Shown: positions 17,273 to 26,383 of the stretch, piece after piece
Layout of the letters: each line of letters starts with the position of its first letter
Numbering within the stretch: the stretch's first letter is position 1
Source: Paracoccus kondratievae
Lineage (GTDB): Bacteria > Pseudomonadota > Alphaproteobacteria > Rhodobacterales > Rhodobacteraceae
NCBI RefSeq assembly: GCF_009301415.1
Contig: NZ_CP045074.1
Coordinates: 395,593-459,592 of the forward strand
Length of the DNA: 64,000 bases
Reading direction: 5' to 3'
Program-made: the position numbers and the translations under genes
Notes under the pieces: generated by a model
The model's database searches: none
What the model was told of the DNA's origin: nothing
The model's input: only the letters and a program-made list of their open reading frames with translations

Positions 17273-18679
17273 ATGCCGTTGCTGGACGAGGATCGGTTGT
17301 TTCCACCCGAACCCGCGCTGCGCGATCTGGCGCGTGCGCTATACGAGGATGTGCGCGACCTGCCGATCGTCAGCCCGCATGGCCATACCGATCCGCGCTG
17401 GTTTGCCGAAAATCAGCCTTTTCCCGATCCGGCGCAGCTATTCGTCACGCCTGATCATTACGTGTTCCGTATGCTTGCCTCGCAGGGGGTGGCGCTGACC
17501 GATCTGGGCGTGCCGCGCGTCGACGGCGGCCCGACTGAGACGGATGGGCGCAAGATCTGGCGGCTTTTTGCCAGCAATTATCACCTCTTTGCCGGCACAC
17601 CGTCGCGTCTGTGGCTGGACCATTCCTTTCAGCATGTCTTTGGCATCGACCGGCGCCTGTCGGCACAAACCGCGGATTGGTATTACGACCATATCTCGGA
17701 CTGTCTGACCCGGCCCGAGTTCCTGCCGCGTGCGCTATATGAGCGTTTCGGTATCGAGGTTCTGGCCACGACCGAGGCGGCGACGGACGATCTGCGCTGG
17801 CACCGCGCAATCCGCGAGTCGGGCTGGCGGGGCAGGGTGGTGACGGCCTATCGCCCTGATGGGGTGATCGACCCTGAAATGCCCGGCTTTGCCGATAATG
17901 TCGCGCTGCTGGGTCAGCAGACCGGTTTTGATACTGCGACCTGGGCAGGCTATCTGGATGCGCATCGGGCCCGCCGCGCCTATTTCCGCGAGTTCGGTGC
18001 GACCTCATCCGATCACGGTCACCCCAGCGCGCGGACCGAGGATCTGCCGCAGGCCGAGGCGGCTGCGCTGTTTCAAAAGGCGCTGCGCGGCGACTGCACC
18101 CCGGCCGAGGCCGACGCCTTTCGCGGCCATATGCTGACCGAGATGGCACGCATGAGCCTTGAGGATGGGCTGGTGCTGCAAATTCATCCGGGTTCACGGC
18201 GTAATCACTCGGACGCAGTGATGGCGATGTTCGGCAGGGATAAGGGGTTCGATATTCCCGGCCGTACCGATTACGTCACCGCCTTGCGGCCGCTTTTGAA
18301 CGCGGTGGGAATGCGCCCCGATCTGACGGTGATCCTGTTTACGCTGGACGAAAGCAGCTACGCCCGCGAGCTTGCGCCGCTGGCCGGGGCCTATCCCTGC
18401 CTGCGCCTTGGCCCGCCGTGGTGGTTTCACGACAGTCCCGAGGGCATGCGTCGTTTTCGCGAGATGACAACCGAGACGGCCGGGTTCAGCAATACCGTCG
18501 GTTTCAACGACGACACCCGCGCCTTTTGCTCAATCCCTGCCCGGCATGACGTGGCGCGGCGGGTGGATTGCGCATTTCTGGCCACGCTGGTCGCCACAGG
18601 CCGGCTGGACAGCGAAGAAGCGCCGCTGCTGGCGCATGAACTGACCTATGGCCTCGCCAAGAGGGCCTATCGACTTTGA
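17273..18679 (+). CDS. uxaC: glucuronate/galacturonate isomerase
   Basis: 468 residues, essentially the length of E. coli UxaC (470). The amidohydrolase-like metal site is visible at SPHGHTD (H36, H38), and the C-terminal family end includes GFNDDTRAFCSIPARHD. It isomerises D-glucuronate to fructuronate and D-galacturonate to tagaturonate. The ATG at 17273 is preceded by GGGAGGGGG; an in-frame ATG at 17231 lies in the control region without a site. First gene of a long plus-strand uronate operon. Confidence 0.9.
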   Translation: MPLLDEDRLFPPEPALRDLARALYEDVRDLPIVSPHGHTDPRWFAENQPFPDPAQLFVTPDHYVFRMLASQGVALTDLGVPRVDGGPTETDGRKIWRLFASNYHLFAGTPSRLWLDHSFQHVFGIDRRLSAQTADWYYDHISDCLTRPEFLPRALYERFGIEVLATTEAATDDLRWHRAIRESGWRGRVVTAYRPDGVIDPEMPGFADNVALLGQQTGFDTATWAGYLDAHRARRAYFREFGATSSDHGHPSARTEDLPQAEAAALFQKALRGDCTPAEADAFRGHMLTEMARMSLEDGLVLQIHPGSRRNHSDAVMAMFGRDKGFDIPGRTDYVTALRPLLNAVGMRPDLTVILFTLDESSYARELAPLAGAYPCLRLGPPWWFHDSPEGMRRFREMTTETAGFSNTVGFNDDTRAFCSIPARHDVARRVDCAFLATLVATGRLDSEEAPLLAHELTYGLAKRAYRL

Positions 18680-18700
18680 ATGTTCATCGGGGAGGATGAC

Positions 18701-19684
18701 ATGAAACTGCTTGATACCGTACTTACCGCCTTTCTTGTCACGGCTGCGCTGGCCGGGGCAGCCAGCGCAGAATGTGAAACCACCCTGCGCTCGTCCGACA
18801 CGCATCCGGATGGATATCCGACTGTCGAGGGCGTCAAGGCAATGGCGGCCGAGGTCAAGGAAAAGACCGGCGGCCGCATTTGTATTGAGGTCTTTCCTTC
18901 GTCCCAGCTTGGCGAGGAAAAGGACACGATCGAACAGACCCAGTTCGGGGTCATCGACATGGTGCGCGCCTCATTCGGGTCGTTCAACGACATCGTGCCG
19001 GTCACGCAAACCACCTCGCTGCCATATCTCTATCGCTCCGAGGATCATCTGCATAAGGTGCTGGACGGCCCGATCGGAGAAGAGATCGCCGGTCAGTTTG
19101 CGGAACACGGCCTGATCCCGCTGGCCTATTACGACGGCGGTGCGCGTAACTTTTACAATTCGAAGCAACCGATCCGCACGGTCGAGGACCTGAAGGGGAT
19201 GAAGTTCCGCGTCATGCAGAACGACGTCTTTGTGGATATGATGTCGGCGCTTGGCGCCAATGCCACGCCGATGCCCTATGGCGAGGTTTATTCCTCGATC
19301 CAGACCGGCGTCATCGACGGCGCCGAGAATAATTTCCCCAGCTATGACAGCTCGGGCCATGCCGAGGTGGCGAAATACTTTACGCTGGATCAGCACCTGA
19401 TGGTGCCCGAACTGGTCGCTGTTTCAAAAACCAGCTGGGAAAAGCTGTCCCCCGGGGATCAGGAGATCATGCGCACAGCGGCCCGGAACTCGGCCACGCT
19501 GCAACGCAAGCTTTGGGCTGAACAGGAAAAGGCCAGCGAAGAAAAGGTCATCGCTGCCGGTGCCGAGGTCGTCAAGGACGTGGACAAGACCGCCTTCATC
19601 GAGGCGATGGCCCCGGTCTATGAGAAATACGTGACCACCCCCGAAGCCAGGGACCTGGTCAAACGTATCCGGGAAACCCAGTGA
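18701..19684 (+). CDS. TRAP transporter solute-binding protein (DctP type)
   Basis: 327 residues with a Sec signal (cleavage near ASA-E). The TRAP-SBP signatures are visible: the FRVMQNDVFVDMM segment with the substrate-binding Arg, and GEVYSSIQTGVIDGAENN. It should bind an acidic sugar in the periplasm; the uronate genes around it suggest hexuronate. The ATG at 18701 follows GGGGAGGA. It starts 21 bp after uxaC and is followed by a terminator-like hairpin before the membrane subunits. Confidence 0.9.
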   Translation: MKLLDTVLTAFLVTAALAGAASAECETTLRSSDTHPDGYPTVEGVKAMAAEVKEKTGGRICIEVFPSSQLGEEKDTIEQTQFGVIDMVRASFGSFNDIVPVTQTTSLPYLYRSEDHLHKVLDGPIGEEIAGQFAEHGLIPLAYYDGGARNFYNSKQPIRTVEDLKGMKFRVMQNDVFVDMMSALGANATPMPYGEVYSSIQTGVIDGAENNFPSYDSSGHAEVAKYFTLDQHLMVPELVAVSKTSWEKLSPGDQEIMRTAARNSATLQRKLWAEQEKASEEKVIAAGAEVVKDVDKTAFIEAMAPVYEKYVTTPEARDLVKRIRETQ

Positions 19685-19690
19685 CATACA

Positions 19691-19719
19691 GGCCCGCGCC
19701 CTATGGCTGCGGGCCTTTT
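19691..19719 (+). terminator. attenuating terminator between dctP and dctQ
   Basis: GGCCCGC / GCGGGCC 7-bp stem followed by TTTTCGTT, directly after the binding-protein stop. It is a rho-independent type, expected to be partial because the membrane subunits lie downstream. Confidence 0.65.
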
Positions 19720-19745
19720 CGTTCAGAAAACAAGGAGGGGGTGCC

Positions 19746-20279
19746 ATGCTGGCAGGCATAGCTGCATTGTCGCGCCTGAACGGCTTTCTCAGCCGGGTCA
19801 GCCTGTGGCTGGCGGGGGCCGGGCTGGTCTTTATGACGCTGATCGTTTTTGCCCAGGTCTTCATGCGCTACGTGATGAACGACAGTCTGCTCTGGGTCGA
19901 GCCGGTGGCCATCCTGCTGATGAGCTGGTTCATCTTTCTGGGTTCGGCGGTGGGTGTGCACGAAAGCTTTCACATGGGTTTTGACGTGCTGCTGTTCTTT
20001 CTGCCCGACAGCGCAGGCAACTGGCTGAAGGGCCTGTCAGATCTGGCGGTGCTGTGCTTTGCCATCGGCATGGCGGTCTATGGCTGGCAATTGATGGTCA
20101 GGACCTGGGGCACGACCTTGCCGGTCATCCGGCTGCCCGGCGGTTTTGGCTATATGCCGCTGTTCACCGGCGGGGTGCTGATGACGCTGTTCGTGCTTGA
20201 GCATCTGCTGCAACGGCTGAGCGGCAGCCGGGCCGAGGCCCAGCAGGACGCCGAAGACATCCTGATGACCGAAGCGTGA
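19746..20279 (+). CDS. TRAP transporter small permease (DctQ type)
   Basis: 177 residues with four predicted membrane helices, at about 15-40, 52-72, 95-115 and 140-160, and the DctQ-like FAQVFMRY and WVEPVAI segments. An AAGGAGGGGG site precedes the ATG. It forms the membrane complex with the large subunit encoded 18 bp downstream. Confidence 0.88.
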   Translation: MLAGIAALSRLNGFLSRVSLWLAGAGLVFMTLIVFAQVFMRYVMNDSLLWVEPVAILLMSWFIFLGSAVGVHESFHMGFDVLLFFLPDSAGNWLKGLSDLAVLCFAIGMAVYGWQLMVRTWGTTLPVIRLPGGFGYMPLFTGGVLMTLFVLEHLLQRLSGSRAEAQQDAEDILMTEA

Positions 20280-20297
20280 CAGGGGCGGGGCAATATC

Positions 20298-21584
20298 ATG
20301 GAATATCTTATTCTTTTTGGCGTCTTTACCCTGCTGATGCTGATCGGGACGCCCATTGCGTTTTGCCTTGGCATCTCCAGCTTTGCGACGGTGGTCTGGC
20401 TGGGTCTGCCGCCGCTTGTGGTGTTCCAGCGCCTGTCGGCGGGGATCTCGGTTTTTACGCTGATGGCGATCCCGTTCTTTATCTTTGCCGGCGACCTGAT
20501 GGTGCGGGGTGGGATCGCGGGGCGGATCGTGCGCTTTGCCGGCTCGCTGATCGGCCATGTCCGGGGCGGGCTGGGGCAGGTCAACATCGCCGCATCGACG
20601 CTGTTTGGCGGCATCTCGGGCTCTGCAGTGGCCGAGGCGGCCGCAGTCGGCGGCATCATGATCCCGCAGATGAAGGAACGCGGTTACGGCGCTGATTACG
20701 CTGTCAATGTGACCTCGATGGCGGCGTTGATCGCGCTGATGCTGCCACCCAGCCACAATATGATCATCTACTCAATCTCGGGCGGGGGACGGATCTCCAT
20801 TGCTGATCTGTTCACAGCCGGGATCATTCCGGGGCTGCTGCTGGCGCTGGCGCTGTCGTTCACCGCCTGGATTGTCGCCGTACGCCGGGGCTATCCGACC
20901 GAGCCTTTCCCGGGTCTGGCAAAGGTGTTCCGCTTTTTGCTGGAATCGCTGCCGGGGATGCTGCTTATCGCCATCATCTTTGGCGGAGTGCGTTCGGGGA
21001 TATTTACCGCCACCGAAAGCTCTTGCATCGCGGTGATCTACGCCTTGCTCGTGACGGTGCTCGTCTATCGCAGCATGTCCTGGCGCGATTTCGTTCACGC
21101 CACGCAGCAGGCGGTGCGCACGACGTCGATGGTCCTGCTGATCATCGGCATGGCGGGAGCCTTTGGCTGGCTGATGGCCTATCTGCATGTGGCGCAGATC
21201 TCGCTGAACTGGATGCGGTCGGTGTCGGACAATCCCTTTGTCATCCTGCTGCTGATCAACATCGTGCTGCTGGTGCTGGGCACCTTCATGGACATGAGCC
21301 CGCTGATCATCATCACTACGCCGATCTTTTTGCCGGTGGTCAGCGCGTTCGGGATCGATCCGGTGCACTTCGGGGTCATCATGATCCTGAACCTTGGTAT
21401 CGGGCTGAACACGCCGCCTTTGGGACCGGTGCAATTCGTTGCTGCTGCCGTTGCCCGCATCTCAATCTGGGAGGCGATGCGCAGCGTCTGGCCCTTTTAC
21501 GCGGCGGGGCTGCTTGTGCTGATGCTGGTGACCTATGTGCCGGCGCTGTCGCTGTGGCTGCCCGCGCTGTTTCGGGGGCTGTGA
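20298..21584 (+). CDS. TRAP transporter large permease (DctM type)
   Basis: 428 residues, highly hydrophobic, about 12 membrane spans. DctM-typical segments include the substrate/Na+ region STLFGGISGSAVAEAAAVG and the later GLNTPPLGP. It drives sodium- or proton-coupled uptake of the ligand delivered by the DctP protein. Its stop overlaps the ATG of the cupin gene by 1 nt (TGATG). Confidence 0.9.
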   Translation: MEYLILFGVFTLLMLIGTPIAFCLGISSFATVVWLGLPPLVVFQRLSAGISVFTLMAIPFFIFAGDLMVRGGIAGRIVRFAGSLIGHVRGGLGQVNIAASTLFGGISGSAVAEAAAVGGIMIPQMKERGYGADYAVNVTSMAALIALMLPPSHNMIIYSISGGGRISIADLFTAGIIPGLLLALALSFTAWIVAVRRGYPTEPFPGLAKVFRFLLESLPGMLLIAIIFGGVRSGIFTATESSCIAVIYALLVTVLVYRSMSWRDFVHATQQAVRTTSMVLLIIGMAGAFGWLMAYLHVAQISLNWMRSVSDNPFVILLLINIVLLVLGTFMDMSPLIIITTPIFLPVVSAFGIDPVHFGVIMILNLGIGLNTPPLGPVQFVAAAVARISIWEAMRSVWPFYAAGLLVLMLVTYVPALSLWLPALFRGL

Positions 21585-21865
21585 TGGGTGATCCGATCCG
21601 TACTGTGCTGGCCCATGCGCCTGAGCTGATGGTGGTCCGGTTTACCTTCGCGGCGGACGACCGGGGTGCCCTGCACAGTCACCCGCATGTGCAATCGACC
21701 TATGTCAGCTCGGGGCGCTATCGCTTTACCGTTGATGGCCGCGAGTTCGAGGTTGGGCCGGGCGATGCCTTCGTCATCCCTTCGGGCGCGGTGCATGGCT
21801 GTATCTGCCTTGAGGCGGGCGAACTGATCGACAGCTTCACCCCCCGCCGCGACGATTTTCTGTGA
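21584..21865 (+). CDS. KdgF-like cupin of uronate metabolism
   Basis: 93 residues forming one cupin domain. Metal ligands are visible as HSHPH (H31, H33, H35), Q37 and H71 in SGAVHG. KdgF proteins speed linearisation of unsaturated uronates to 4-deoxy-L-threo-5-hexosulose uronate, the substrate of KduI, and KduI is encoded next. Overlap with dctM implies coupling. Assignment rests on size, metal motif and neighbours. Confidence 0.75.
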   Translation: MGDPIRTVLAHAPELMVVRFTFAADDRGALHSHPHVQSTYVSSGRYRFTVDGREFEVGPGDAFVIPSGAVHGCICLEAGELIDSFTPRRDDFL

Positions 21866-21877
21866 AAGGAGAGATCC

Positions 21878-22702
21878 GTGACCCATGTTGAAACCCGCCA
21901 GGCGGTTCACCCGAGCCATGCGAAAACCATGGATACCGAGACTCTGCGGCAACATTTTCTTGCACAGGGCTTGTTTCGGGATGGTGAGATCCGGCTGGTC
22001 TATACCCATTACGACCGGTTCGTGATCGGCGGCGCGGTGCCGGATGGCGCCAGGCTGGTGCTGGACCAGATCGCCGAAACGCGGACCGCCAGCTTTCTGG
22101 AACGGCGTGAGATGGGCATCGTCAATATCGGTCAGCCGGGCACCGTCTCGGCTGCCGGTGAAACCTGGCAGATGCAGCCTGGGGATGTGCTTTACCTCGG
22201 CATGGGATCGGGTTCGGTGACCTTTGGCGGGCAGGGTCGGTTCTATATCGCCTCGTGTCCGGCGCATCGCGCGCTGCCTTGCCGTTTGATCGCCGTCGCC
22301 GATGCAAAAGAGATGAAAACCGGCGCGGTCGAGACCTCGAACAAGCGTACGATCCGGCAGTTCATTCACCCGCTGGTGATGGAAAGCTGCCAACTGGTGC
22401 TGGGCTATACTACGCTTGAGGATGGTTCGGTCTGGAACACCATGCCCGCGCATGTTCATGATCGGCGGATGGAAGCCTATCTCTACCACGGGATGGAGCC
22501 GCAGTCGCGCGTCCTGCACCTGATGGGTGAACCGCAGGAAACGCGGCACATCTTTGTCGCGAACGAAGAGGCCGTGATATCGCCCCCATGGTCGATCCAT
22601 TCCGGCGCGGGGATCGGCAGTTATACCTTTATCTGGGCGATGGCTGGCGACAATGTCGATTACACCGATATGGACTTTGTCCAGCCGGAGGACCTGCGGT
22701 GA
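21878..22702 (+). CDS. kduI: 5-dehydro-4-deoxy-D-glucuronate isomerase
   Basis: 274 residues, the usual KduI length. Features include the N-terminal THYDRFVIGGA and the C-terminal cupin metal region with NTMPAHVHDRRMEAY and PPWSIHSG. It isomerises 4-deoxy-5-hexosulose uronate to 3-deoxy-D-glycero-2,5-hexodiulosonate. It starts with GTG preceded by AAAGGAG and overlaps kduD by 4 nt. Confidence 0.92.
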   Translation: MTHVETRQAVHPSHAKTMDTETLRQHFLAQGLFRDGEIRLVYTHYDRFVIGGAVPDGARLVLDQIAETRTASFLERREMGIVNIGQPGTVSAAGETWQMQPGDVLYLGMGSGSVTFGGQGRFYIASCPAHRALPCRLIAVADAKEMKTGAVETSNKRTIRQFIHPLVMESCQLVLGYTTLEDGSVWNTMPAHVHDRRMEAYLYHGMEPQSRVLHLMGEPQETRHIFVANEEAVISPPWSIHSGAGIGSYTFIWAMAGDNVDYTDMDFVQPEDLR

Positions 22703-23424
22703 ACCCCTTTTCCCTTGCAGGTCAGGTGGCGCTGGTGACGGGCGCGAATACGGGTATCGGTCAGGCCATCGCCGTTGCCATGGCGCAGGCCGGAGCCGAG
22801 GTCATTGCCGCAGGCCGACGCGACTGTGACGAAACGCTGGCGCTGACAGGTGGTGGCCGGCAGATGCGGCTGGATTTCGGTGATCCCATGGCTGCGCGTG
22901 ATGTCTTTGCGCGGGAACGTATCGACATTCTCGTCAACAACGCGGGTATCATCCGCCGCGCTGATGCGGTCGATTTCACCGAGGCCGATTGGGATGCGGT
23001 AATTGATGTGAACCTGAAGGCACTGTTCTTTACCTGTCAGGCTTTTGCCCGCGCCGCCCTGCCGCGCGGGCGGGGCAAGATCATCAACATCGCCTCGCTT
23101 TTGTCCTTTCAGGGCGGTATCCGCGTGCCCTCTTATACCGCCAGCAAACATGGTGTGGCCGGGCTGACCCGGCTGATGGCGAATGAATGGGCCTCGCGCG
23201 GGTTGAACGTCAACGCCATCGCGCCGGGCTATATCGAGACGAACAACACTCAGGCTCTGCGTGACGACCCCGAGCGTTCGGCGGCGATCCTTGACCGTAT
23301 TCCGGCCAGACGCTGGGGACGGCCCGAGGATATCGGCCAAAGCGCGGTGTTCCTTGCTGCGCCTGCCTCGGACTACATCAATGGCGCGGTGCTGAACGTC
23401 GATGGGGGCTGGCTTGCAAGATAG
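22699..23424 (+). CDS. kduD: 2-dehydro-3-deoxy-D-gluconate 5-dehydrogenase
   Basis: 241-residue SDR with TGANTGIG at 14-21, NNAGI, a catalytic Ser in IASLLS, and YTASK. The region FQGGIRVPSYTASKHGVAG is typical of KduD. It reduces the KduI product to 2-keto-3-deoxygluconate. GTG start overlapping the kduI stop (GTGA). The last 23 bp overlap the next gene. Confidence 0.9.
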   Translation: MNPFSLAGQVALVTGANTGIGQAIAVAMAQAGAEVIAAGRRDCDETLALTGGGRQMRLDFGDPMAARDVFARERIDILVNNAGIIRRADAVDFTEADWDAVIDVNLKALFFTCQAFARAALPRGRGKIINIASLLSFQGGIRVPSYTASKHGVAGLTRLMANEWASRGLNVNAIAPGYIETNNTQALRDDPERSAAILDRIPARRWGRPEDIGQSAVFLAAPASDYINGAVLNVDGGWLAR

Positions 23425-24823
23425 GCTTTGCCGCCCGCCGACGACAGCCCCGGCGGGTATCGTTCATCTGGGGCTTGGCGCGTTTTTCCGCGCCCATGGT
23501 GCGGTCTATGTGGCCGAGGCTGGGGGCTGGGGGATCATCGGTGTCTCGTTGCAATCGCCGGACACGCGCGACCGGCTGCGCCCGCAGGGCTGGGCCTATA
23601 CCGCGCTGGAACTTGCCCCCGAAGGCGACAGGCCGCGGGTGATGACGGTGCTTTGCGATGTGCTGGTCGCACCCGAAAACCCGCAGGCGGTGCTGGACGC
23701 CATGGCTGCACCCGACACCCATATCGTCAGCCTGACGGTGACGGAAAAAGGCTATTGCCACGAACCCGCGACCGGGCGTCTGAACCGCGACCACCCGCGC
23801 ATCGTGCATGATCTGGCGCATCCCCTTCCGCAATCCGCGCCGGGTTTTCTGGTCCGGGCTCTGGCCATGCGACGGGCGGCCGGGCGGCCGCCCTTTACCG
23901 TGCTGTCCTGCGACAATCTGCCCGAGAACGGCCGGGTCCTGCGTGGTGTGGTGCTGGAACTTGCCGGGCTGATCGACCCTGCGCTGGCGGATTGGATCGC
24001 CGCCGAGGGGGCTTTCCCCTCGACCATGGTGGATCGCATCGTTCCCGCGATCACGCCTGCGGATCTGGACAGGCTTGAGGCCACCTGTGGCTATCGCGAC
24101 GAAGCACCCGTCCTGCACGAGCCATTCCGGCAATGGGTGATCGAAGATCGTTTCTGCGGCCCTCGCCCGGCCTTTGAGGCGGCGGGCGCGCAACTGGTCG
24201 CCGATGTTACGCCCTACGAGCATATGAAGCTGCGGATGCTGAATGGCGCGCATTCGAGCCTGGCCTATCTGGGCTATCTGGCGGGGCATCAGACCATTGC
24301 CGATACCATGGCCGATCCGGTCTTTACCGGTTTCGTCCGCAGCCTTTGGCATGATGAGATCATCCCGACGCTGACACCACCTGCGGGACAGGATCTGGGT
24401 GATTATGCCAAGGCACTGGCGTTGCGCTTTGCCAATCCCGCGATCCGGCACCGGACATGGCAGATCGCCATGGATGGCAGTCAGAAACTGCCGCAACGCA
24501 TCCTTGCGACCATTGCCGAGGCGCGCGCTGCAGGGCGCCGCGTGCCGCGCCTGACGCTCGCCGTTGCGGCGTGGATGCGCTACGTTTCAGGTCGGGACGA
24601 GCAGGGGGCCGAGATTGACGTCCGCGATCCCCTTGCCGCGCGGCTTGCCGCCATGTGGAGCGACGATCCCGCCTGCACGGTGCGCGAATTTCTGTCCCTG
24701 ACCGAGTTGTTTTCGTCCGCCCTGCGCAAGGACGCGGGCTTTGCCGCCGATCTGACCGGAGCATTGAGGGCGCTGATACAGCAGGGGGCGCGGGCAGCCG
24801 CTGCGGGGTACGCCCATGGCTGA
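23402..24823 (+). CDS. mannitol dehydrogenase-family hexuronate reductase (UxuB/UxaB type)
   Basis: 473 residues of the long-chain mannitol dehydrogenase family. It has an N-terminal NAD region (VHLGLGAFFRAH) and the catalytic K-x5-N-x2-H motif as KLRMLNGAHS. The family includes fructuronate reductase (UxuB) and tagaturonate reductase (UxaB). The next gene is altronate dehydratase and no mannonate dehydratase is in the window, so tagaturonate to altronate is the consistent step, although overall sequence looks UxuB-like. The start at 23402 overlaps kduD; a TTG at 23414 is an alternative. Confidence 0.82.
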   Translation: MGAGLQDRLCRPPTTAPAGIVHLGLGAFFRAHGAVYVAEAGGWGIIGVSLQSPDTRDRLRPQGWAYTALELAPEGDRPRVMTVLCDVLVAPENPQAVLDAMAAPDTHIVSLTVTEKGYCHEPATGRLNRDHPRIVHDLAHPLPQSAPGFLVRALAMRRAAGRPPFTVLSCDNLPENGRVLRGVVLELAGLIDPALADWIAAEGAFPSTMVDRIVPAITPADLDRLEATCGYRDEAPVLHEPFRQWVIEDRFCGPRPAFEAAGAQLVADVTPYEHMKLRMLNGAHSSLAYLGYLAGHQTIADTMADPVFTGFVRSLWHDEIIPTLTPPAGQDLGDYAKALALRFANPAIRHRTWQIAMDGSQKLPQRILATIAEARAAGRRVPRLTLAVAAWMRYVSGRDEQGAEIDVRDPLAARLAAMWSDDPACTVREFLSLTELFSSALRKDAGFAADLTGALRALIQQGARAAAAGYAHG

Positions 24824-26312
24824 CAGCGCCGCCGCCCTGCTGCTTGCCCCCGGTGATAGCGTCGGTATCGCCCTGCAACCGCTGAAACCTGGCGAAACGC
24901 GGCTCGGGGTCGTCATCGCAGAGCCCGTCCCTGCCGGACACAAATTCGCGCTGCGCGCCCATAATGCTGGCGATCCGATCATCAAATACGGGCAGGTCAT
25001 GGGCGAGGCGACCTTTGCCATCGCGCCCGGTCAGCATGTGCATGTCCAGAATGTAGGGATGAGTGCGCCGGGCCGGACCTCTGGTCAGTCCGGGCGGCTG
25101 CCCGAGCCACCATACAGGCGCAGCTTTCTGGGCTTTCCTCGTAGCGATGGTCGGGCAGGGACGCGTAATTTCATTGGCGTCATCGCCTCGGTCAATTGCT
25201 CATCCACCGTCTGTAATGCCATCGCGCGCGAGGCGAATGCCCGGCTGTTGCCAGAGTTTCCGAACATCGACGGCTTCGTGCCCATTGTCCACGATCAGGG
25301 CTGCGGCATCGCCACGGCGGGTGAGGGCTTTGCCCTGCTGGTGCGCGTCCTAAAGGGCTATCGCGATCATCCCAATTTCGGTGGTGTGCTGCTGGTTGGT
25401 CTGGGTTGCGAGGTCAACCAGCTGACCCTGTATCAGCGTGATGATGAGACGCGTCAGCGCCACTCGAGCTTTAATATCCAAGAGGTCGGCGGCTCGGCCG
25501 GGGCGGTGCGCTGCGCGCTTGAACGGCTGCGCCCCATTGCGGCGCGCGCCAATATCGACCGCCGCCGCAGCCTGCCGGTATCGGATCTGGTGCTTGGGAT
25601 GCAATGTGGCGGCTCAGACGGGTTTTCGGGCATAACCGCCAATCCGGCGCTTGGTGTTGCATCGGATCTGCTGGTCGCGGCGGGCGGGACCTCGATCCTG
25701 TCCGAAACGCCCGAGATATATGGCGCCGAGCATCTGCTGATCGCCCGGGCCAGTGCCGGGGATGGCGAACGTCTGCAACAGATGATCCGCTGGTGGGAAG
25801 AGTATACCCGCGGGAATGGCGCCAGTCTGGATAACAACCCCAGCCCCGGAAACAAGCGCGGCGGCATCACCACGATCCTTGAAAAATCGTTGGGCGCGGT
25901 GGCCAAGGCGGGGTTTGCGCCCGTGTCGGCGGTGCATGGTTATGCCGATCCGATCCGCGGTCCCGGCCTCGTCTATATGGACAGTCCCGGCTATGATCCC
26001 GTGGCGGCGACAGGACAGGTGGCGGCGGGCGCGAATGTCATTGCCTTTACCACCGGGCGTGGGTCCTGTTTCGGTTCCCATCCTGTGCCGTCGCTGAAGC
26101 TTGCCTCAAATTCGGCGCTGTGGCGGGCAATGCAGGGCGATATGGATATCAACTGCGGCAAGGTCGCCGAAGGACAGGTTTCGCTGCAAGAGATGGGCGC
26201 CGAGATCTATCACAAGATCCTCGATACCGCCTCGGGTGAACGTAGCAAGTCCGAGATATTTGGTTATGGCGATGCGGAATTCGTGCCGTGGCGCATCGGG
26301 GCGGTGCTGTAA
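24816..26312 (+). CDS. uxaA: altronate dehydratase
   Basis: 498 residues. An N-terminal SAF domain (about 1-90) joins the catalytic UxaA C-terminal domain, with Cys residues in NCSSTVCNA, DQGCGI and LGCEV that would bind iron. It dehydrates D-altronate to 2-keto-3-deoxygluconate, where the KduI/KduD branch also ends. The ATG overlaps the upstream gene by 8 nt. KDG kinase and aldolase are not in the window. Confidence 0.9.
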   Translation: MADSAAALLLAPGDSVGIALQPLKPGETRLGVVIAEPVPAGHKFALRAHNAGDPIIKYGQVMGEATFAIAPGQHVHVQNVGMSAPGRTSGQSGRLPEPPYRRSFLGFPRSDGRAGTRNFIGVIASVNCSSTVCNAIAREANARLLPEFPNIDGFVPIVHDQGCGIATAGEGFALLVRVLKGYRDHPNFGGVLLVGLGCEVNQLTLYQRDDETRQRHSSFNIQEVGGSAGAVRCALERLRPIAARANIDRRRSLPVSDLVLGMQCGGSDGFSGITANPALGVASDLLVAAGGTSILSETPEIYGAEHLLIARASAGDGERLQQMIRWWEEYTRGNGASLDNNPSPGNKRGGITTILEKSLGAVAKAGFAPVSAVHGYADPIRGPGLVYMDSPGYDPVAATGQVAAGANVIAFTTGRGSCFGSHPVPSLKLASNSALWRAMQGDMDINCGKVAEGQVSLQEMGAEIYHKILDTASGERSKSEIFGYGDAEFVPWRIGAVL

Positions 26313-26353
26313 CCGCCCCGGATCGTACTCGCTGGCGCAAAGGGGCCGTTGCC

Positions 26354-26371
26354 AGCCCGGTTGCCCGGGCT
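26354..26371. terminator. bidirectional hairpin between uxaA and the beta-lactamase gene
   Basis: AGCCCGG / CCGGGCT 7-bp stem with a 4-nt loop in the 71-bp gap between convergent genes. Confidence 0.45.
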
Positions 26372-26383
26372 GTCCGCGAGCTG

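Noticed and set aside
21023..21583. Long upstream extension of the cupin frame
   Set aside because: The frame lies inside dctM in another reading; the ATG at 21584 gives a complete cupin domain.
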